Assembly (NCBI RefSeq): GCF_019400745.1
Contig: NZ_WJIB01000027.1
Span: 1 to 39,727, forward strand
Source: Cohnella sp. CFH 77786
GTDB lineage: Bacteria; Bacillota; Bacilli; Paenibacillales; Paenibacillaceae
DNA length: 39,727 nucleotides
Direction of reading: 5' to 3'
Part shown: positions 1 through 6,912 of the stretch, in pieces
How positions within the stretch are numbered: position 1 is the first letter of the stretch
Layout of the letters: each line of letters begins with the position of its first letter
Translations under genes and position numbers: made by a program
Notes under the pieces: generated by a model
What the model saw: only the letters and a program-made list of their open reading frames with translations
Told to the model about the DNA's origin: nothing
Database searches by the model: none

Positions 1-127
1 CTACCGGCTCCGCAGCCGGAACGACCGGCGTAACGGCCACATGGAACGGCATGACCGGGAACGCCAGCTTGACCGTAAAAGCCCTACCGGTGAAGATAAC
101 GAAATTGGAAGTAACGCCGAAAGAACC
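1..127. repeat. Terminal redundancy, left copy (circular molecule)
   Basis: Bases 1-127 are identical, base for base, to 39601-39727. An exact 127-base end overlap is what a de Bruijn assembler leaves when it closes a circle with k=127, and the adhesin reading frame continues across it. The true circle is therefore about 39,600 bp. A genuine terminal repeat of a linear element is the less likely alternative. Confidence 0.95.
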
Positions 128-911
128 AACAATTTTCGTTGGCGAGATCCAAGAATATGTTGCAATCGCATATTATTCGGACAGCACTAAAAAGGACGTA
201 ACGAAAGACGCTTCCTGGACGATTAGCGATAGCTCAATCGCGTCGATAGCGAAAGGGAAGGCAAAGGGGCTTTCCGCTGGTAAAACTGGCGTAAAAGCCG
301 AATTTGAAGGTCTGAACGATACGGCAAAGCTAACTGTTCAAGATATGCCGGTGGAGATCAAGACATATCAAGACTTAACGCCGCAGCTGGCCGCGCCGGA
401 TCAAGTCAGCGCAGGGGACAAGTTTAATCTGAAGGTCACTCTTGCAAATATCGGTGACGAGGACGTGACGGACGAATTTACAGCTAACATCTATGTAAGA
501 AAGGTTGACGATAAAAAGAGTGGGGAAGTCACCATTGCCAGCGCCAATGCTGAAGGCTGGACGCTCTTGAAATCGCATGTCGTAAAATCCGGATTGAAGG
601 CCGGGGCGACAATGAACTTTGAAGTACCGTTACAGTTGCTTGAAAAGGGAACTTACGAAATCAAGGTTATTGCCGATGAAGATAATATTACCGCTGATGT
701 GGATCGGTCGAATAACCAGGATCAGAAAGTAACCACTGCGGTCAAGGAAGAAGAGCCGGTTACTGTTCCGGACAAACCCCGTATTCCGAAAACGGGTGAT
801 GGATCTGTGATCGATCCGAAAGAGACGAACAATGTACCTTATATGCTTCTAGCCGTTTTACTGGCTGTCATTGCTCTGGCCAGAAAGCTAACCAGGAACA
901 AAGAACAATGA
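1..911 (+). CDS. Large Ig-like repeat surface adhesin, C-terminal part (continued from 36795)
   Basis: C-terminal part of the protein begun at 36795. It completes the last Big_2-like repeat to about base 345, then has a CARDB-like beta domain (about residues 1050-1185, bases 345-755). A sorting signal follows: IPKTG at residues 1197-1201 (bases 783-797), a hydrophobic segment and a basic RKLTRNKEQ-type tail. The motif starts with Ile rather than the usual Leu of LPXTG, which fits a dedicated sortase. The stop TGA at 909-911 overlaps the sortase ATG at 908 (ATGA), indicating translational coupling between substrate and enzyme. Confidence 0.93.
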   Translation, partial: TGSAAGTTGVTATWNGMTGNASLTVKALPVKITKLEVTPKEPTIFVGEIQEYVAIAYYSDSTKKDVTKDASWTISDSSIASIAKGKAKGLSAGKTGVKAEFEGLNDTAKLTVQDMPVEIKTYQDLTPQLAAPDQVSAGDKFNLKVTLANIGDEDVTDEFTANIYVRKVDDKKSGEVTIASANAEGWTLLKSHVVKSGLKAGATMNFEVPLQLLEKGTYEIKVIADEDNITADVDRSNNQDQKVTTAVKEEEPVTVPDKPRIPKTGDGSVIDPKETNNVPYMLLAVLLAVIALARKLTRNKEQ

Positions 912-1543
912 AAAGGCTCTTGGTTCTCTTATCTTTCGTGATCGTAAGTTGCCTATCAGCTGCTTGCTCCGGAAGCAGTAATTCACCGGAAACGGCGCAA
1001 GCCGTTCCTCTGGTGGTTTCGGTAGAAAAGGGACCGGTCCAAGAGGGACCGGCCCTCCTTCCGGCAGAAGCAGATCCGGAACCGGATGCACTATCGGAAG
1101 AAGAAAAGGCAAAGCGAATACCGGTAAGAGTAAAGGTCCCAGCGTTTGAAATCGATGCTCCGATTGAACCGGTGGGTCTTGATAACGAAGGGAGAGTTGA
1201 TACGATCCCGGATGCGGCGACGGTAGGCTGGTACAAGTATGGTCCGGCACCAGGAGCGCAGGGAAACGCGATTCTGGACGGTCATAGGGATTATAAGAGG
1301 AAACTAGGTGCTTTGCGTCCTATCGAACGTCTGAAGGTCGGGGAAGCCGTTACAATCGCCTTTGCAGATGGAAGCGAACAAACATTCAAAGTCGTGTCGA
1401 ATAATACCTATCCGCTGGATGATGTGCCGGAGAACGTAATGGAGCTGACAGGCGAAGCGAGAGTGTCGATGATTACTTGCTCCGGAAAGTTTGTAAGAGA
1501 GAAGGGCGGCTATCAAAGCCGGGTTGTCGTAGTCTTAAAATAA
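908..1543 (+). CDS. Lipoprotein-type sortase (class F-like) dedicated to the adjacent adhesin
   Basis: Cysteine transpeptidase that should cut the IPKTG motif of the upstream adhesin and join it to the cell wall. The 211-residue product has a signal peptide with a lipobox (LSAAC, Cys20), an acidic/proline linker (about 25-70) and a sortase barrel (about 71-211). The catalytic triad is visible: His126 in LDGHRD, Cys191 in MITCSGK, Arg205 in YQSR. A short catalytic domain, the GNAILDGHRD motif and one N-terminal anchor suggest class F, but the class is inference. ATG 908 overlaps the adhesin stop as ATGA, so the two are made together. A lipid anchor instead of the usual membrane helix is somewhat unusual for a sortase; Cys15 is an alternative lipobox cysteine. 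Confidence 0.92.
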   Translation: MKRLLVLLSFVIVSCLSAACSGSSNSPETAQAVPLVVSVEKGPVQEGPALLPAEADPEPDALSEEEKAKRIPVRVKVPAFEIDAPIEPVGLDNEGRVDTIPDAATVGWYKYGPAPGAQGNAILDGHRDYKRKLGALRPIERLKVGEAVTIAFADGSEQTFKVVSNNTYPLDDVPENVMELTGEARVSMITCSGKFVREKGGYQSRVVVVLK

Positions 1544-1561
1544 TTGATTGGGGATATGGAT

Positions 1562-2086
1562 ATGAAAAAAGGATTTGCTATTGTAGCAGCTGCGGTTATG
1601 GCAATGAGCATCGGAACGAGCGTTTATGCTGCGGAGCAAAAGCCGGTTATTGAAACGCAGGATTGCTCCCCATGTTCGGCTAAAATGGTCGTGAAGGTTG
1701 GAGACGAGACGTTCCCGGTAAGGGGCATTATGGACGGAGGAAAGTTTTATTGGGTGGCGACGGATTTTGTCTTTAAGAGCTTGCCGACAGTAACCAGCTC
1801 GGCCCAGGAACCAGACGATACGGCTGTAAGCCTGGATCAACCGGCGAAGATTGAAATTTGGAACCCGGATAGCTCGAAGGGCGTTACGGCCTACATCAAC
1901 GATTATCGTAATTTGAACATCGGGCGGGACGATCCGAAAACTGGCTTTGAAATCGATGGAAAAATGGTAGAGATCAGTCCGGAATCCCTCGCAATGATGC
2001 AGCGCGGCTATCTGCCATTTAGGGAATTCTATGAGCTGGCTGGTTTCAAAGTAGCCTACAACCAAGGTATAATTACAATAAGCTGA
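1562..2086 (+). CDS. Secreted stalk-domain protein
   Basis: Secreted 174-residue protein. ATG 1562 is chosen because GGGG at about 1550-1553 sits 8 nt upstream; ATG 1556 is too close. Signal peptide MKKGFAIVAAAVM...VYAAE, cleaved near residue 23. The mature part begins with a CSPC pair. Its C-terminus (YLPFREFYELAGFKVAYNQG) matches the copper amine oxidase N-terminal-like 'stalk' repeat common in Paenibacillus exoproteins. It resembles the product of 36021-36674 in the CxxC position, the central segment and the C-terminus, so the two look like paralogues flanking the adhesin and sortase. It follows the sortase by 18 bases and probably shares its transcript. Function unknown; a disulfide-stabilised surface or accessory role is inference. 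Confidence 0.8.
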   Translation: MKKGFAIVAAAVMAMSIGTSVYAAEQKPVIETQDCSPCSAKMVVKVGDETFPVRGIMDGGKFYWVATDFVFKSLPTVTSSAQEPDDTAVSLDQPAKIEIWNPDSSKGVTAYINDYRNLNIGRDDPKTGFEIDGKMVEISPESLAMMQRGYLPFREFYELAGFKVAYNQGIITIS

Positions 2087-2114
2087 CTACAATGGGTGTA
2101 AGGGGATATGAAGT

Positions 2115-2381
2115 TTGGAACAAGACGAATCCTTATATGACAAACGATGGACCATTTATACAACAAAGCAGCTGTATAAGGCTTTCAAATATTCCGCGAC
2201 GATAAGCGATACAGGTATTATGCTCATGGCAAATGAAGCCCTGGCCATGTATCACGCAATTTTTCCGGAAATTAAAAAGCTCCATAATGAAGCTGCGGAA
2301 CATGGACTTGAACTCCATGATTATATTAAAAAGATCATCACCAGCAGGAATCCGGATCAGCTGAAAAGTCCGGAAGAATAG
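2115..2381 (+). CDS. Small protein of unknown function (88 aa)
   Basis: TTG start at 2115, nine bases after GGGG (2102-2105). The product is 88 residues, mostly predicted helical, with no signal peptide or cysteines. KRWTIYTTKQLYKAFKYSA could be a basic DNA- or partner-binding segment, but I do not recognise a family. It is the last gene of the adhesin-sortase-stalk run and is followed directly by an intrinsic terminator. Codon use resembles its neighbours. Confidence 0.65.
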   Translation: MEQDESLYDKRWTIYTTKQLYKAFKYSATISDTGIMLMANEALAMYHAIFPEIKKLHNEAAEHGLELHDYIKKIITSRNPDQLKSPEE

Positions 2382-2388
2382 GAAGATA

Positions 2389-2424
2389 GGCGAGGGCGGT
2401 TTATGACCGTCCTCTATTATTTTC
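2389..2424 (+). terminator. Intrinsic terminator of the adhesin-sortase operon
   Basis: GAGGGCGGT and ACCGTCCTC pair (one G-U) around a TTATG loop and are followed by a T-rich tract (TATTATTTT). It sits just after the 2381 stop. Confidence 0.8.
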
Positions 2425-2434
2425 CCAGCCCCGA

Positions 2435-2443
2435 TGGTATAAT
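2435..2443 (+). promoter_or_regulatory. Extended -10 promoter for ardC
   Basis: TGG followed by TATAAT at 2438-2443 is an extended -10 box. No good -35 is seen 17 bases upstream. The predicted transcript has a leader of about 160 nt before ardC, with hairpins GGTAC-ATC-GTACC (near 2450-2463) and GGATAGC-AAT-GCTATCC (near 2504-2520). Confidence 0.6.
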
Positions 2444-2549
2444 GGAGCTGGTACATCGTACCATTGTCTAATGCCGGGGATCTCGGCCTTGTCTTACGAA
2501 AAGGATAGCAATGCTATCCGTTGTGTAAAAAAAATACTTGTGGCCAGTG

Positions 2550-2587
2550 AAAACACTTATTCCTATTTGGGGTTAGGTGTTTTTTTG
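2550..2587 (+). terminator. Leader terminator (attenuator candidate) before ardC
   Basis: AAAACACTTATTCC pairs imperfectly with GGGGTTAGGTGTTTT and runs into a T7 tract, ending just before the ardC ribosome binding site. A terminator inside the leader would make ardC expression conditional. An alternative outer pairing of GGCCA (near 2542) with TGGCC (near 2590) is possible. Confidence 0.55.
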
Positions 2588-2609
2588 TTGGCCGGAGAAG
2601 GAGAACAGC

Positions 2610-3473
2610 ATGGAAGAAAAAACGGAAAAGCTGCAAGCTGCAATGCAATTATTGGAGGACGGCATTAAGTCGTTGACTAACTCGGATCGTTGGATCTCGT
2701 ACCTGAAATTTCATTCGACATTTCATCAGTACAGCTTCAACAACCGGCTTATGATCTGGCTTCAAATGCCTAATGCTTCCTTGATTGCAGGATTTGGAGC
2801 TTGGAAAAAACTCGGTCGTTACGTCAAGAAGGGTGAAAAAGGCTTAGTCATCTTCGCGCCGAATACCAGGACGAAAACCGTTCAGGAGCAGCAGGAGAAT
2901 GGCGATACAGTTGAGAAGAAGATCCCGATTCTCACCGGCTATCATCTTACTACGGTATTCGACGTATCGCAGACGGATGGTAAGCCGCTGCCGGTCGTTG
3001 ACGTTCTGAAAAAGCTGGAAGGGGAAACGGAGATTTACGAACAGCTGCTGGCCAGCTGCCCGTTCCCGGTTGAGGAAAAGGAAAATTGCGGCGGTGCAAA
3101 TGGTTCGATCTCGCGGGTTACTGGAAGGATCGAAATTCTGAAGTCCAACTCCGAAATGCAGAAGGCCAAGACACTCATTCATGAGTGGGCGCATGGTTTA
3201 CTCCATATTGGTCCGGATGTAGAGGACGTGCAAAGACACGTTCGGGAGCTGGAAGCAGAGTCAACGGCATTCATCGTTTGCCAGGAGCTAGGGATTGACA
3301 GCTCACATTATTCGTTCGGTTATTTGGCCGGATGGGGTAATGGGGAAAAGGCAATCGAGGACATAAAGAATGCCGGTGAACGAATCCTTCGAGCATCAAA
3401 CGAGATTCTTTGCACAATTCGGCATCATCAATTAAACGAAAGTCGAGCTGAAACCGTTCAAGCTGCCGTTTAA
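2610..3473 (+). CDS. ardC: ArdC-type antirestriction / ssDNA-binding metallopeptidase-like protein
   Basis: 287 residues from ATG 2610, preceded by AAGGAGAA at a good distance. The N-terminal half (about 1-125, with NRLMIWLQMPNAS and FGAWKKLGRYVKKGEKG) is the ArdC ssDNA-binding domain (DUF1738 family). The C-terminal half carries a zinc-peptidase-like HEWAH at residues 191-195 and a downstream acidic helix (ELEAESTAF). Family knowledge: ArdC protects incoming plasmid DNA from restriction and binds single strands, and its HExxH domain is not always needed for this. Its presence supports horizontal transfer. It has its own promoter and attenuated leader. A 36-nt piece of this gene (3047-3082) recurs at 29178-29213. 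Confidence 0.88.
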   Translation: MEEKTEKLQAAMQLLEDGIKSLTNSDRWISYLKFHSTFHQYSFNNRLMIWLQMPNASLIAGFGAWKKLGRYVKKGEKGLVIFAPNTRTKTVQEQQENGDTVEKKIPILTGYHLTTVFDVSQTDGKPLPVVDVLKKLEGETEIYEQLLASCPFPVEEKENCGGANGSISRVTGRIEILKSNSEMQKAKTLIHEWAHGLLHIGPDVEDVQRHVRELEAESTAFIVCQELGIDSSHYSFGYLAGWGNGEKAIEDIKNAGERILRASNEILCTIRHHQLNESRAETVQAAV

Positions 3474-3535
3474 GAAAGATTTGTCTTTTACGAAGAACAG
3501 TTTGGATCGATCTCCTAAGTGACGATCTCCAAACG

Positions 3536-3600
3536 AAGAAGAATACTGCTTGCTTGATCTCCCTTCGGGTTGACGATCGGCAAAGTATTCTTCTTTTTTT
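3536..3600 (+). terminator. ardC terminator with overlapping alternative hairpin
   Basis: AAGAAGAATACT (3536-3547) pairs perfectly with AGTATTCTTCTT (3584-3595), followed by a T tract; CCCTTCGGG makes an inner UUCG-type loop. CGATCGGCAAA (about 3574-3584) can instead pair with TTTGCCGATCG (about 3599-3609), so two exclusive folds exist. The 12-nt palindrome CCGATCGATCGG follows at 3603-3614. An upstream arm pair, GTTTGG with CCAAAC (about 3510-3533), adds a second hairpin. Confidence 0.75.
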
Positions 3601-3659
3601 TGCCGATCGATCGGAAGAAGGGTAGCTCTTGCAGCTGGCACCGGTCCGGATCTGTCCGG

Positions 3660-3675
3660 TATAACACATGTTATA
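3660..3675. repeat. TATAACA-CA-TGTTATA palindrome, copy 1
   Basis: Arms of 7 bp around a central CA, overlapping the end of the leftward gene at 3671. Similar elements occur at 14106-14123 and 15418-15431. It may be a regulator-binding site. Confidence 0.5.
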
Positions 3676-4273
3676 ATTTCAACGCAGCTGGAACCTCCGC
3701 TTTAAGCCATTCAAGCACCTTTGGCACTTCCTTGTTGTTCTGGATATAGAGCATTTTCATTTTCGTGCTGACCTTATGATTCTGGATCGTTTTCCGCGAA
3801 ACACCAAACACCTGGTGCAAATAGTCGTTCAGGGCTTGCAGAATTTCCGTCGATCCATAGAAACGGATTCTATGACGTATCCAAGGGCCGTCAGAACATT
3901 TGCGTGAATCGTAGGTGTAGTGCAGCTGCGCGTATGTTTGAAGGAATACTGCAAGATCAAAGTCCCCGTTCGGCATGGGACGTTCCTCCACATGGGCGAT
4001 ATTTGAGTAACCATATTCCAGGATGCGCTGCACGAAAAGACTATTTATATTGACCGTAACCGCCCACTGGATCTTATCTTTTTGTGTGTTCAGCATGAAC
4101 GGTTCGCCGGATATTTTAACCAGGCCGCAAAAGCGATCTATTAAGCCCTTATCCCTATGCCGCAGGAGCAGCGATATGTCATTCAAGGAGCCGAATCCCC
4201 ATACGATCCCCAACGCTTCCGCAAACTCCTTCGATTCAAAAAAACGGCCATTAAAATAATCTATTGCTTCCAT
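3671..4273 (-). CDS. Degenerate LAGLIDADG-homing-endonuclease-like protein
   Basis: 200 residues, ATG at 4273 with GGAAGGAGG nine bases upstream. The C-terminal half has the shape of a LAGLIDADG domain: FDLAVFLQTYAQLHYTYDSR at the place of the acidic helix, then IRHRIRFYGSTEILQALNDYLHQVFGV, a basic turn, and a closing VPKVLEWLK. The N-terminal half repeats parts of this pattern (FFESKEFAEALGI, LLLRHRDKGLIDRFCGL). The acidic catalytic residues of the family are not obvious, so it may be a DNA-binding relic rather than an active nuclease. The family call rests on pattern recognition only. Its promoter is divergent from the 4450 gene and its leader contains a terminator. Confidence 0.5.
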   Translation of the reverse strand: MEAIDYFNGRFFESKEFAEALGIVWGFGSLNDISLLLRHRDKGLIDRFCGLVKISGEPFMLNTQKDKIQWAVTVNINSLFVQRILEYGYSNIAHVEERPMPNGDFDLAVFLQTYAQLHYTYDSRKCSDGPWIRHRIRFYGSTEILQALNDYLHQVFGVSRKTIQNHKVSTKMKMLYIQNNKEVPKVLEWLKAEVPAALKL

Positions 4274-4296
4274 TTTTGCATACCTCCTTCCGATAG

Positions 4297-4335
4297 AAAA
4301 AAATAGGCTCCCGGTTTAAGGAAGCCCCAAAGGGG
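4297..4335 (-). terminator. Leader terminator/attenuator of the leftward 4273 gene
   Basis: On the minus strand GGCTTCC pairs with GGGAGCC (4326 to 4306) and is followed by TATTTTTTT (to 4297), all upstream of the ribosome binding site. A competing CCCC-TTT-GGGG hairpin (4335-4325) shares two bases with the terminator arm, so the two compete. This suggests conditional termination. Confidence 0.55.
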
Positions 4336-4371
4336 AGATTTGAGAGGAAATAATCGGGGAATTTTCATTTC

Positions 4372-4380
4372 ATTATACCA
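4372..4380 (-). promoter_or_regulatory. Extended -10 promoter for the leftward 4273 gene
   Basis: On the minus strand TGG precedes TATAAT (4377-4372). The -35 region is weak. It uses the same TGG-TATAAT form as the ardC promoter and the promoter at 25238-25266. Confidence 0.5.
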
Positions 4381-4449
4381 ATCCAGGCTATGGATACGAA
4401 ATAGATAATTTAATATAATGGTATAAAACGCATATGAAGGGGAAGGACT

Positions 4450-4641
4450 ATGTTTAGGATCTACGACAAGCAAAATCGTACATACGAGGGGAAAGTAACT
4501 TCTCCGGACAACGCTGTAACAGCAAAGGATTCGCGGGAAGTAACGCGACTGGTCATCGATTATGGAGCGATTAACATTACCGGCCAGGATGAAATGATCT
4601 TGCCTAAAATCCAATTCAAGGGCTGTGTGCAGCTCGCCTAA
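4450..4641 (+). CDS. Small protein of unknown function (63 aa)
   Basis: ATG 4450 follows AAGGGGAAGG closely, and a TATAAT box lies near 4410-4421. The 63-residue product is predicted mainly beta (FRIYDKQNRTYEGKV, TRLVIDYGAINITG) and has no membrane segment. It lies 13 bases before the zinc-binding gene and probably starts the 4450-5655 operon. Not recognised. Confidence 0.6.
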   Translation: MFRIYDKQNRTYEGKVTSPDNAVTAKDSREVTRLVIDYGAINITGQDEMILPKIQFKGCVQLA

Positions 4642-4654
4642 TGGGGGGATATGG

Positions 4655-5161
4655 TTGTTTAAGTACATGAAAACGAAATACGAGAATATTTACGAGTGGA
4701 TGAAGGCAAACCCGGATGCAAGCTGTTTTTACTGCGGTAAGCAGCGCGATCCGGACGAAATGGCGCACCGGTTCTTTGTAGAAGGAAATGTTGGTATCTG
4801 CAAGCTGTGTATGAGCGACTTCCGCATTGGCCATCTAGCAGCGGATCGGCATGTCGTCGAACGCATTCTTGCGGAAAAGGGATACAAGCGCAAGGTAGAT
4901 GTGCTTAACTGGTTCAAGCGACAAGGGTACGAGCTATTTGAAGCCGGAGAGTTTGGCGAAGATGACTATAAGGGAACGGCCTATAACTTCATCAATGATA
5001 TTGATTCCTGGAATGAGCTTCAGGCTGAAATTAAAGCTCATGGCCGGTTGCCTAATGGATTTTATATGGATGCTGAAGAAACAAAGCGAATGAATGCAAT
5101 GTTTGATAGTGCAACGAGAATCGAAATTTATAATAGCGGCGGCGTTCATATCGTCTATTGA
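4655..5161 (+). CDS. Zinc-ribbon protein of unknown function
   Basis: TTG 4655 is preferred as start because GGGGGG (4643-4648) ends 6 bases upstream; ATG 4667 is 18 bases away. The product is about 168 residues. An N-terminal CFYCGK ... CKLC arrangement (spacing about 34) should bind one zinc. The rest is helical and acidic (FEAGEFGEDDYKG, AEETKRMNAMFDSA), without a recognisable family. Its stop at 5161 precedes the next start by 8 bases. It could be a DNA-binding or protein-interaction factor. Confidence 0.65.
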   Translation: MFKYMKTKYENIYEWMKANPDASCFYCGKQRDPDEMAHRFFVEGNVGICKLCMSDFRIGHLAADRHVVERILAEKGYKRKVDVLNWFKRQGYELFEAGEFGEDDYKGTAYNFINDIDSWNELQAEIKAHGRLPNGFYMDAEETKRMNAMFDSATRIEIYNSGGVHIVY

Positions 5162-5169
5162 GGGAGAAT

Positions 5170-5655
5170 ATGAAAGAACTGAATCCGGAAACGCATTATA
5201 CGGTTGACGAGCTGGCCACGATCACCGGCATTGACTACACGCGATTTTATTCCTACAAGGATCTGCTTCGTTTGGATCTGTTCACGATGCCCAGCGGACG
5301 CACCGGCTACGGCATCGAGCATCGAGCGTTCGAGGATGCGCTGAATGCTCTAAAAACGTATGAATTTGAAATACCGGCCTTTGCTGAATATAGGGAGCGC
5401 AAGCGTCCGTTTAGAAGGCAATTCTTTTCGGCAAGAGAAGTGACGCGGTTCATGGAACTTATCGGAGACAGCCGATCCATATTTACAATCAAACGCTATA
5501 TTCGGGAAACGAAAATGCCATCATATGTGTTCGAGCGGAAATATATCGTTCCGATAAACTATTTGGTCGAGTTGTACCAACTGCCGGTAAATGAGGAATT
5601 GAATCAGGTCATTGGAGAAGTTCTTGCAGATCCATCGTATGAATATTGCGCATAA
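5170..5655 (+). CDS. Putative HTH regulator/excisionase-like protein
   Basis: ATG 5170 follows GAGGGAGA. The 161-residue product opens with YTVDELATITGIDYTRFYSYKDLLRLDLF, which looks like a MerR/excisionase-type winged helix. A second similar segment, FSAREVTRFMELIGDSRSIFTIKRYIRETKMP, suggests a repeat of the fold. It is the last gene before a clear terminator. A role in transcription or recombination directionality is inference; no catalytic motif is seen. Confidence 0.6.
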   Translation: MKELNPETHYTVDELATITGIDYTRFYSYKDLLRLDLFTMPSGRTGYGIEHRAFEDALNALKTYEFEIPAFAEYRERKRPFRRQFFSAREVTRFMELIGDSRSIFTIKRYIRETKMPSYVFERKYIVPINYLVELYQLPVNEELNQVIGEVLADPSYEYCA

Positions 5656-5697
5656 AGAAAAGCCGCCCTGGAAGATCCAGCGCGGCCTTCTTTGATT
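5656..5697 (+). terminator. Intrinsic terminator of the 4450-5655 operon
   Basis: GCCGC (5662-5666) pairs with GCGGC (5682-5686) around an inner CTGG/CCAG stem. The flanking AAAGAA/TTCTTT arms extend the stem into the T tract. Confidence 0.8.
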
Positions 5698-5700
5698 ATA

Positions 5701-5742
5701 CCGGACGGACCGCTGAAGTAAGCTGATAGTTCGACCGTCCGG
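5701..5742. repeat. Inverted repeat CCGGACGG/CCGTCCGG
   Basis: Perfect 8-bp arms (5701-5708 and 5735-5742) around 26 bases, just after the terminator and downstream of the converging leftward gene. A CCTAGA/TCTAGG pair follows at about 5747-5766. Possibly an extra terminator element or a protein site. Confidence 0.5.
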
Positions 5743-5825
5743 ATTCCCTAGATTTGCCCCCTCTAGGTAAGGTGCCTAATATGTAAACTAATCATATCAC
5801 AAGGGTTCTATTTGTTGCCATCGGC

Positions 5826-6194
5826 TTATCGCCTATCATACAACGGCGTGAACGAATCGAAATGCCGAATGTAGGCCACAGGCTTTTCACCCTTCTTGAC
5901 GCGGGGGCTGGCCATCGTTGGAGCAACAATTCCTTCCGGGCGCGGATCTCCGGGATAATACATCGGCAGCTTCCACATTTCCAAGTCCTTACGGTCGAAC
6001 AGCGCCGAATACATCCGTTTGGAGTGGTTGTATTTGAAGGCAACGGGTTCTTCAGCATCCGTAACCGGCGCACCAACATTTTTGCAAAGCGTCCGCGATA
6101 AATACCATTTAGGAGGGGGGAACTTGTCCGAATACTTCTTCTTTCCGGATTGCTTAACCTCTTGCTCGGTAAACCATAGTTTTTTTTCCTGCAT
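5826..6194 (-). CDS. Unknown protein behind a tandem-repeat RNA leader (toxin candidate)
   Basis: 122-residue basic protein read leftwards. ATG 6194 is preferred because AAGGG lies 9 bases upstream; ATG 6203 would touch it. No signal peptide or membrane segment. Visible features are a basic start (KKLWFTEQEVKQSGKKKYSD), a PPPKWYLSR stretch and an aromatic/basic tail (YIRHFDSFTPLYDRR). I recognise no family and see no clear ToxN motif. The genetic context is notable: directly upstream are two 36-nt tandem repeats, an intrinsic terminator and then this ORF, the order of type III toxin-antitoxin loci. A gene regulated by attenuation is the alternative. Confidence 0.6.
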   Translation of the reverse strand: MQEKKLWFTEQEVKQSGKKKYSDKFPPPKWYLSRTLCKNVGAPVTDAEEPVAFKYNHSKRMYSALFDRKDLEMWKLPMYYPGDPRPEGIVAPTMASPRVKKGEKPVAYIRHFDSFTPLYDRR

Positions 6195-6229
6195 AAACTT
6201 CATCCCTTCAACGATGTCGATTCTCGATG

Positions 6230-6337
6230 AAAAAAAGGGATACCGTATGAGAAACCGGCATCCCTTGCTTGATCTTGCGGAAGTCCTTTTTCAAGGCAAA
6301 TACAATGGTCTTGCGGGAGTTCTCTTTCGAGACAAAT
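6230..6337 (-). ncRNA. Tandem 36-nt hairpin repeats plus terminator (type III antitoxin-like leader)
   Basis: On the minus strand, repeat 1 (6337-6302) and repeat 2 (6301-6266) are exactly 36 nt each. Both read ATTTG, a 4-bp stem closed by a GAAA tetraloop, then ACTYCCGCAAGAYCA. The stems differ by compensatory changes: TCTC/GAGA in repeat 1 and CCTT/AAGG in repeat 2. A terminator follows: AAGGGATGCCGG pairs with CCGTATCCCTT (6266-6235) and then T7. I do not recognise the repeat as a known riboswitch. Confidence 0.65.
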
Positions 6338-6400
6338 TTAGTCTGAACTTATGGTAGCATACGCTTCAAAAAAATTAAAGAGACAGGGGATAGGGCAAAT

Positions 6401-6886
6401 ATGGAAAAGCGTTATTCGCGCAGCAGAGGTTACAGGGAAGCCGTGATCGATCATATCATGGAGCTGAAGAAACTGGATCGTGTAGCTGCAAGGAGTTTGC
6501 TGCGGAAATACTATCGACCGATGTACCGTAATTGGAGACATGAGCCGAACGTTGAGGACTTCGCAGAGAAGGTTATCGAATTGGATGAAACGGTTCAACG
6601 TCATCTGGCGGCGCAAGTCGATGATGGAATTATGGCCGTGCCGATCCCTCCCGAACAACGCGCCGAATCCCACGAGCAAATGAAGGAGTATATTCGTCAA
6701 TATAAAGAAAGGAGACAACTTCCCATGCAATACGAAGCAATAATAAGAAAGAACTCGAAAGTCACAATCCCCAAAAAATTACGGGAGAAATTAAATTTAC
6801 TACCAGGGGATATTCTCATTTTTGAAGTTGCCGAGGATGGAAGAATCCTTCTATATAAAAAACAAACTGACACACAAGAATCGTAA
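6401..6886 (+). CDS. AbrB/SpoVT-fold regulator with extra N-terminal domain
   Basis: 161 residues from ATG 6401 (upstream AGGGGATAGGG). The C-terminal 53 residues (IIRKNSKVTIPKKLREKLNLLPGD...) are a typical AbrB/SpoVT swapped-hairpin DNA-binding domain. The N-terminal 108 residues are helical and charged, of unknown family. A second ribosome binding site, GGAG at 6711-6714, lies 10 bases before the in-frame ATG 6725, so a stand-alone 53-residue AbrB protein may also be made. An array of repeated sites and a promoter lies just downstream (6913-7030), a plausible target. Family members are dimeric transition-state regulators or antitoxins. Confidence 0.75.
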   Translation: MEKRYSRSRGYREAVIDHIMELKKLDRVAARSLLRKYYRPMYRNWRHEPNVEDFAEKVIELDETVQRHLAAQVDDGIMAVPIPPEQRAESHEQMKEYIRQYKERRQLPMQYEAIIRKNSKVTIPKKLREKLNLLPGDILIFEVAEDGRILLYKKQTDTQES

Positions 6887-6912
6887 ACACTGGCGAGGAA
6901 ATTGGCCGACAA

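Noticed and set aside
1..127. Phage-like terminal direct repeats of a linear genome
   Set aside because: The 127-base overlap lies inside an open reading frame that continues across it, and no capsid, terminase or portal gene is present.
2471..2668. 65-aa frame upstream of ardC
   Set aside because: Lies in the leader hairpins and overlaps the ardC start in another frame; no ribosome binding site.
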